Assembly (NCBI GenBank): GCA_027491785.1 | Contig: JAOZGJ010000026.1 | Coordinates: forward strand, 1-53,527 | DNA from: Thermoproteota archaeon | GTDB lineage: Archaea; Korarchaeota; Korarchaeia; Korarchaeales; Korarchaeaceae | Direction: 5' to 3' | DNA length: 53,527 nucleotides | Shown: piece after piece, positions 50,705 to 53,527 of the stretch | How positions within the stretch are numbered: position 1 is the stretch's first letter | Layout of the letters: each line of letters begins with the position of its first letter | Notes under the pieces: generated by a model | What the model saw: the letters and a program-made list of their open reading frames with translations, nothing else | What the model was told of the DNA's origin: nothing | Databases searched by the model: none | Position numbers and translations under genes: made by a program

Positions 50705-51316
50705 ATGGATGAGTTTACACTGGAGGAAGGAGCATACTTGGTTAGGTTAGCTAGGAGATCAATTGAGATTTATATGACGAAAGGCAGATTCCTTGAAGTT
50801 AAAGTGCCATATAATAAATTGGAAAAACCATTTGGTGCTTTTGTAACACTAAGTACATTCCCTGACGGCATGCTGAGAGGATGTATTGGGTATCCTGAAC
50901 CGATTTTACCTTTATATCAAGCCGTTATTAGGGCTGCTGTAGCAGCGGCTTTCGAGGATCCGAGGTTCCCCCCTCTCTCTGAGGACGAGCTAAGTAGCAT
51001 AACAATTGAAGTATCCATATTAACTCCTCCTGAGAGGATAGATAACAAAGTTATCAGTAGAGAAAGCTTACCTCGAGTTATTAAGGTTGGAGAGCACGGA
51101 ATAATAGTAAAAAGAGGATTCTACTCCGGCCTCTTACTTCCGCAAGTTGCGACCGAGTATTCATGGAATTCTGCAGAATTTCTCAGCCAGACATGCCTTA
51201 AAGCTGGATTGTGGAAGGACTGCTGGCTGCATGAAGGTACTGAAGTCTATATATTCTCAGCAGAGATCTTTTCAGAGAAAGCACCTAAGGGAGAGATAGC
51301 TAAAAAGGAGATTTAA
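50705..51316 (+). CDS. AMMECR1 domain protein
   Basis: A 203-residue member of the universal AMMECR1 family, of unknown biochemical function. The diagnostic LRGCIGYPEPILPL is at about 58-71, preceded by PFGAFVTLSTFPDG and followed by AAFEDPRFPPLSEDEL and IEVSILTPPERI. The C-terminal half has GLLLPQVATEYSWNSAEFLSQTC. Its start is preceded by GGAGGTGATC, one of the strongest ribosome sites in the window. The gene sits between DUF89 and a glycosyltransferase in one direction. Confidence 0.95.
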   Translation: MDEFTLEEGAYLVRLARRSIEIYMTKGRFLEVKVPYNKLEKPFGAFVTLSTFPDGMLRGCIGYPEPILPLYQAVIRAAVAAAFEDPRFPPLSEDELSSITIEVSILTPPERIDNKVISRESLPRVIKVGEHGIIVKRGFYSGLLLPQVATEYSWNSAEFLSQTCLKAGLWKDCWLHEGTEVYIFSAEIFSEKAPKGEIAKKEI

Positions 51317-51318
51317 CA

Positions 51319-52497
51319 ATGCTTAAGGTTTACATATCTCCTCTCGGTATAGGATTTGGTCATGCCTCTAGGTGTGTCAATCTAGCTAAAAGGCTTAGCA
51401 GAGAAGGTTTCCGGGTGTTCTTCTCGGCATACGGGGATGCCATAGACTACATTCGGAGAAATATGCCGGAGGCAGATTTAATCGAGGGGGGCGAAGAAAT
51501 CATCTGGAAACAGAAGCCGGACGGCCAGCCGGACATAAAAAAGACCCTTGCTAGTATATCCGATTTTAAAAAATTCATAAAACATTTGAGGAGAGAGAAG
51601 GAGAATATAGAATATATCTCTCCGGATGTAGTGATTTCAGACTCTCGGGTATCGACCCTTGTCGCTTCACAATATCTAGGAGTATCTAGCGTAGTTATAT
51701 TGAACCAGCCTAAGCTTCTCCTCTCCCCGCTATTTGATAGATCCATTATCAACAGGAGTTTAGGAGATGAATACCCATCTATATCTAAAATATTTGAAAA
51801 ACTAGTGAATTCTGCCATTACTAGGTTTTGGGGCCTAGCTTATGCCTCTATAATAGCGGACTTTCCTCCTAATGATAGCATATCTAGATTTCATACGAGC
51901 GACCTACCCAAATCTCTAAGCGATAGGGTAGTATTCTCGGGTCCTCTTATCCAACCGAAATGTAAGGAGTATAGATCAGAAAATATGATTCTGATCATGA
52001 TATCTGGTCCGAAAAAAGAGAGGGAATCTCTAGCCGAGGATATAATGGGTTTAATCAAGGATATCCCTATAGATCTTAAGGATTATAAGTTCGTTATATC
52101 TCTAGGGGATCCCAGTAAGGAGGAAGTCCTCGAGCTGTCTAGTAATATAACAGTATATAGCTGGTTACCGAATAAATGGGAATACCTAAGTAAAGCTAAG
52201 GTCGTGGTATCTAGGGCAGGTCATACTACCATCTCGGAGTCTTTAATATGTGGTAAACCTCTTCTCTTAATACCAGTTTCAGGCCAAACAGAAAAGATAG
52301 AAAACGCTAAAAATGTACAAGATATGGGTTTAGGTATACTTCTAGACCAGGACTCGATAAAAACCAGCTTTTTTAAGGCAATTAGATCACTACTCAAAGA
52401 GGAATTCTTAGAGAGGGCTGATCACTTTAGGAGGAAGTATGAAAAATGGGATTTCATTGATCGCGCTATAGGTGTGGTAGAAGGTGTAATTTACTGA
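51319..52497 (+). CDS. GT28/MurG-like glycosyltransferase
   Basis: GT-B fold transferase of 392 residues. The N-terminal acceptor domain starts VYISPLGIGFGHASRCVNLAKRL (glycine-rich loop with GHxxR), and the C-terminal donor domain has VYSWLPNKWEYLSKAKVVVS then RAGHTTISESLICGKPLLLI (about 305-325), the UDP-sugar binding pattern, and GQTEKIENAKNV. Archaea use such enzymes for lipid or glycan glycosylation; donor and acceptor unknown. The ATG follows AAGGAGAT and lies two bases after AMMECR1. Its 3' end nearly touches the convergent coiled-coil gene. Confidence 0.88.
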   Translation: MLKVYISPLGIGFGHASRCVNLAKRLSREGFRVFFSAYGDAIDYIRRNMPEADLIEGGEEIIWKQKPDGQPDIKKTLASISDFKKFIKHLRREKENIEYISPDVVISDSRVSTLVASQYLGVSSVVILNQPKLLLSPLFDRSIINRSLGDEYPSISKIFEKLVNSAITRFWGLAYASIIADFPPNDSISRFHTSDLPKSLSDRVVFSGPLIQPKCKEYRSENMILIMISGPKKERESLAEDIMGLIKDIPIDLKDYKFVISLGDPSKEEVLELSSNITVYSWLPNKWEYLSKAKVVVSRAGHTTISESLICGKPLLLIPVSGQTEKIENAKNVQDMGLGILLDQDSIKTSFFKAIRSLLKEEFLERADHFRRKYEKWDFIDRAIGVVEGVIY

Positions 52498-52498
52498 T

Positions 52499-52990
52499 TT
52501 ACTGGACTAATGACTTCACGATAGCCCACTTAAGGAGGCGAAATACCCTTTCTAGATCGTCTGGCGAACTTAATTTTATTTTTAAAGCCTTCAATCTTCC
52601 ATCAGGTTGCTTATCCAATTCAAACTTACCCTTATATTCCTCAATTTTCCTAACAAGAAAAGAACTTATGGGTCTCTCTCTGGTATCTATGAATACTTCT
52701 TTAGCTGGAGTGAATATTAGCGAGCCATTATTTCGATCTAATCTAGCAACTCCCAATATGGTACCATCATCCGAAACTACTTCTCTCTCTTCTACTCCTT
52801 CTTCTCTTCTGGCTGCTGGCGAAGCTCCCAGCTTGTCGGCCGTGATGAGTGTTTGCTCTAAAAGTACCTCATCCAAAGATTCCATCATCTGTCTTAGCCT
52901 CAAGATCTCCTTCTCTAACTTATCTATTCTTCTTTTCAAATAGGTACGCAATTGAAGCAAGTTTCTTATTCTTTCATCTCTTTCTGACAA
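52499..52990 (-). CDS. coiled-coil protein of unknown function
   Basis: Not assigned to a family. The 163-residue protein opens with a strongly predicted coiled coil (LLQLRTYLKRRIDKLEKEIL and RLRQMMESLDEVLLEQ, about 9-47), a short linker and a beta-rich C-terminal domain (ILGVARLDRNNGSLIFTPA, FIDTRERPISSFLVRKIEEY, RLKALKIKLSSPDDLERVFRLLKWAI). This layout resembles small conserved proteins of the TACK group. It overlaps the lysyl-tRNA synthetase 3' end by 17 bp, so it is translated from the same transcript. Confidence 0.75.
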   Translation of the reverse strand: MSERDERIRNLLQLRTYLKRRIDKLEKEILRLRQMMESLDEVLLEQTLITADKLGASPAARREEGVEEREVVSDDGTILGVARLDRNNGSLIFTPAKEVFIDTRERPISSFLVRKIEEYKGKFELDKQPDGRLKALKIKLSSPDDLERVFRLLKWAIVKSLVQ

Positions 52991-53527
52991 TTTTACCTTC
53001 CTCTAATGAGCGCCGGTATAGCTCCTTAAATTTATCTATACCAATTCTCCTTATTAGAGGACCGAGCTTTGGACCTTGAGGCTGGCCAAGCAGCATCATA
53101 TATATCGTTTGAAAGAACGTCCTTATTGGCACCTCTAGCTTCCTAGCAGTATCAAATGCTAAATTCTGGATATCTTCCTCCTTCATATCGCCCTTTAATT
53201 TCCTTACGAAGAGATCTATTGCATTAAGTACGGAATCCTTTACCTCTACGCTTTTTATCTCAGCTGTACCAAAATTCTCCACGTAATTCTTCGCATAATA
53301 CACATACTTCCTAAACATTTCCTCATTTAATAGGGATTCAGGTTTCACATCATAATACTTAGAGATTAAATCAGCTGCAACTCTCAACAAGGCATCAAAT
53401 TCCATATCCTTTGGGAGCATGGTAATGACGTTAAGTACGGCGGTATACCTATATGGCCAAGGAGCAGGGACTCCTCTCATTAGGTAAGTATATTCCATTA
53501 ACCTTTTCAGAGTTATCTTATCCCTCT
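52974..53527 (-). CDS. lysS: lysyl-tRNA synthetase class I, 3' part
   Basis: The frame is open to the window edge, so only the C-terminal 183 residues are here. The all-helical C-terminal domain and the ending FFQTIYMMLLGQPQGPKLGPLI match class I LysRS, which typically ends FKALYEVLLGQERGPRLG. Residues KITLKRLMEY and the PAPWPYRYTAVLN region are the anticodon-binding part. Catalytic HIGH/KMSKS motifs lie outside. Class I LysRS is common in archaea and absent from most eukaryotes. Confidence 0.85.
   Translation of the reverse strand, partial: RDKITLKRLMEYTYLMRGVPAPWPYRYTAVLNVITMLPKDMEFDALLRVAADLISKYYDVKPESLLNEEMFRKYVYYAKNYVENFGTAEIKSVEVKDSVLNAIDLFVRKLKGDMKEEDIQNLAFDTARKLEVPIRTFFQTIYMMLLGQPQGPKLGPLIRRIGIDKFKELYRRSLEEGKIVRKR

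Overview
The window is a gene-dense stretch of archaeal chromosome, almost all informational and core-metabolic genes, with no recognisable prophage, insertion sequence or CRISPR array. The sequence suggests a thermophilic member of the TACK side of the archaea. Both euryarchaeal and crenarchaeal traits are present: a DNA polymerase D small subunit (absent from classical Crenarchaeota) sits beside a crenarchaeal-style gins23-mcm pair, a proteasome beta subunit with Ala instead of Thr at position 1, a class I lysyl-tRNA synthetase and the bifunctional FBP aldolase/phosphatase. Arginine is written almost only as AGA/AGG and isoleucine often as ATA, as in hyperthermophiles. Korarchaeia or a neighbouring deep lineage is my best guess; it is an inference, not proven.

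Layout. 1-2.3 kb: 3' end of a valyl-tRNA synthetase, a tRNA-Ser with an oversized D loop, and a DUF429 protein. 2.3-5.2 kb: polymerase D small subunit facing orc1/cdc6, whose upstream region carries repeated, oriented boxes flanking an AT-rich core (candidate replication origin). 5.2-7.5 kb: an ECF transporter core (T plus two ATPases) in which the two ATPase genes share a 161-bp tract with one mismatch. 7.6-10.5 kb: eS1, a sugar nucleotidyltransferase and an OLA1/YchF-like GTPase.

10.5-17.3 kb: the archaeal exosome superoperon in one orientation: eL15, COG1325 protein, RNase P Rpp30 and Pop5, proteasome alpha, SBDS, Rrp4, Rrp41, Rrp42, eL43, Brix protein and KEOPS Pcc1. It joins RNA processing and decay, ribosome maturation and protein turnover. 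17.3-25.2 kb: membrane/lipid-linked genes (GT2, DUF92, geranylgeranyl reductase), tRNA-Pro, a radical SAM protein, GTP-dependent dephospho-CoA kinase, archaeosine transglycosylase, a small winged-helix gene with a GC-rich structured leader, and TrmI.

25.2-34.9 kb: Zn-ribbon/DUF2073-like/Era-like GTPase trio, a beta-CASP nuclease, purB, then hel308, mcm and gins23 (replication and repair) and NAD kinase. 34.9-43 kb: tRNA-Leu, a membrane-tethered winged-helix protein, small Toprim and UPF0201 proteins, tRNase Z, a Trm-G10/Trm11-type methyltransferase, a NOG1-type GTPase, a site-2 protease, an M20 peptidase, the noncatalytic-type proteasome beta subunit and tRNA-Thr.

43-53.5 kb: a predicted membrane-anchored gingipain-like (C25, caspase-fold) protein with a small partner gene, tRNA-Gly with C33, then tfb, rpoP, signal peptidase and tbp within about 2.5 kb, followed by FBP aldolase/phosphatase facing triosephosphate isomerase, a DUF89 protein, AMMECR1, a GT28-like glycosyltransferase, a coiled-coil protein and the 3' part of a class I lysyl-tRNA synthetase. 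No intergenic stretch exceeds about 250 bases. The most unusual observations are the candidate origin, the near-identical ECF ATPase tract, the caspase-fold ectoprotein, the GC-rich palindromic leader and a perfectly centred bidirectional TATA box.
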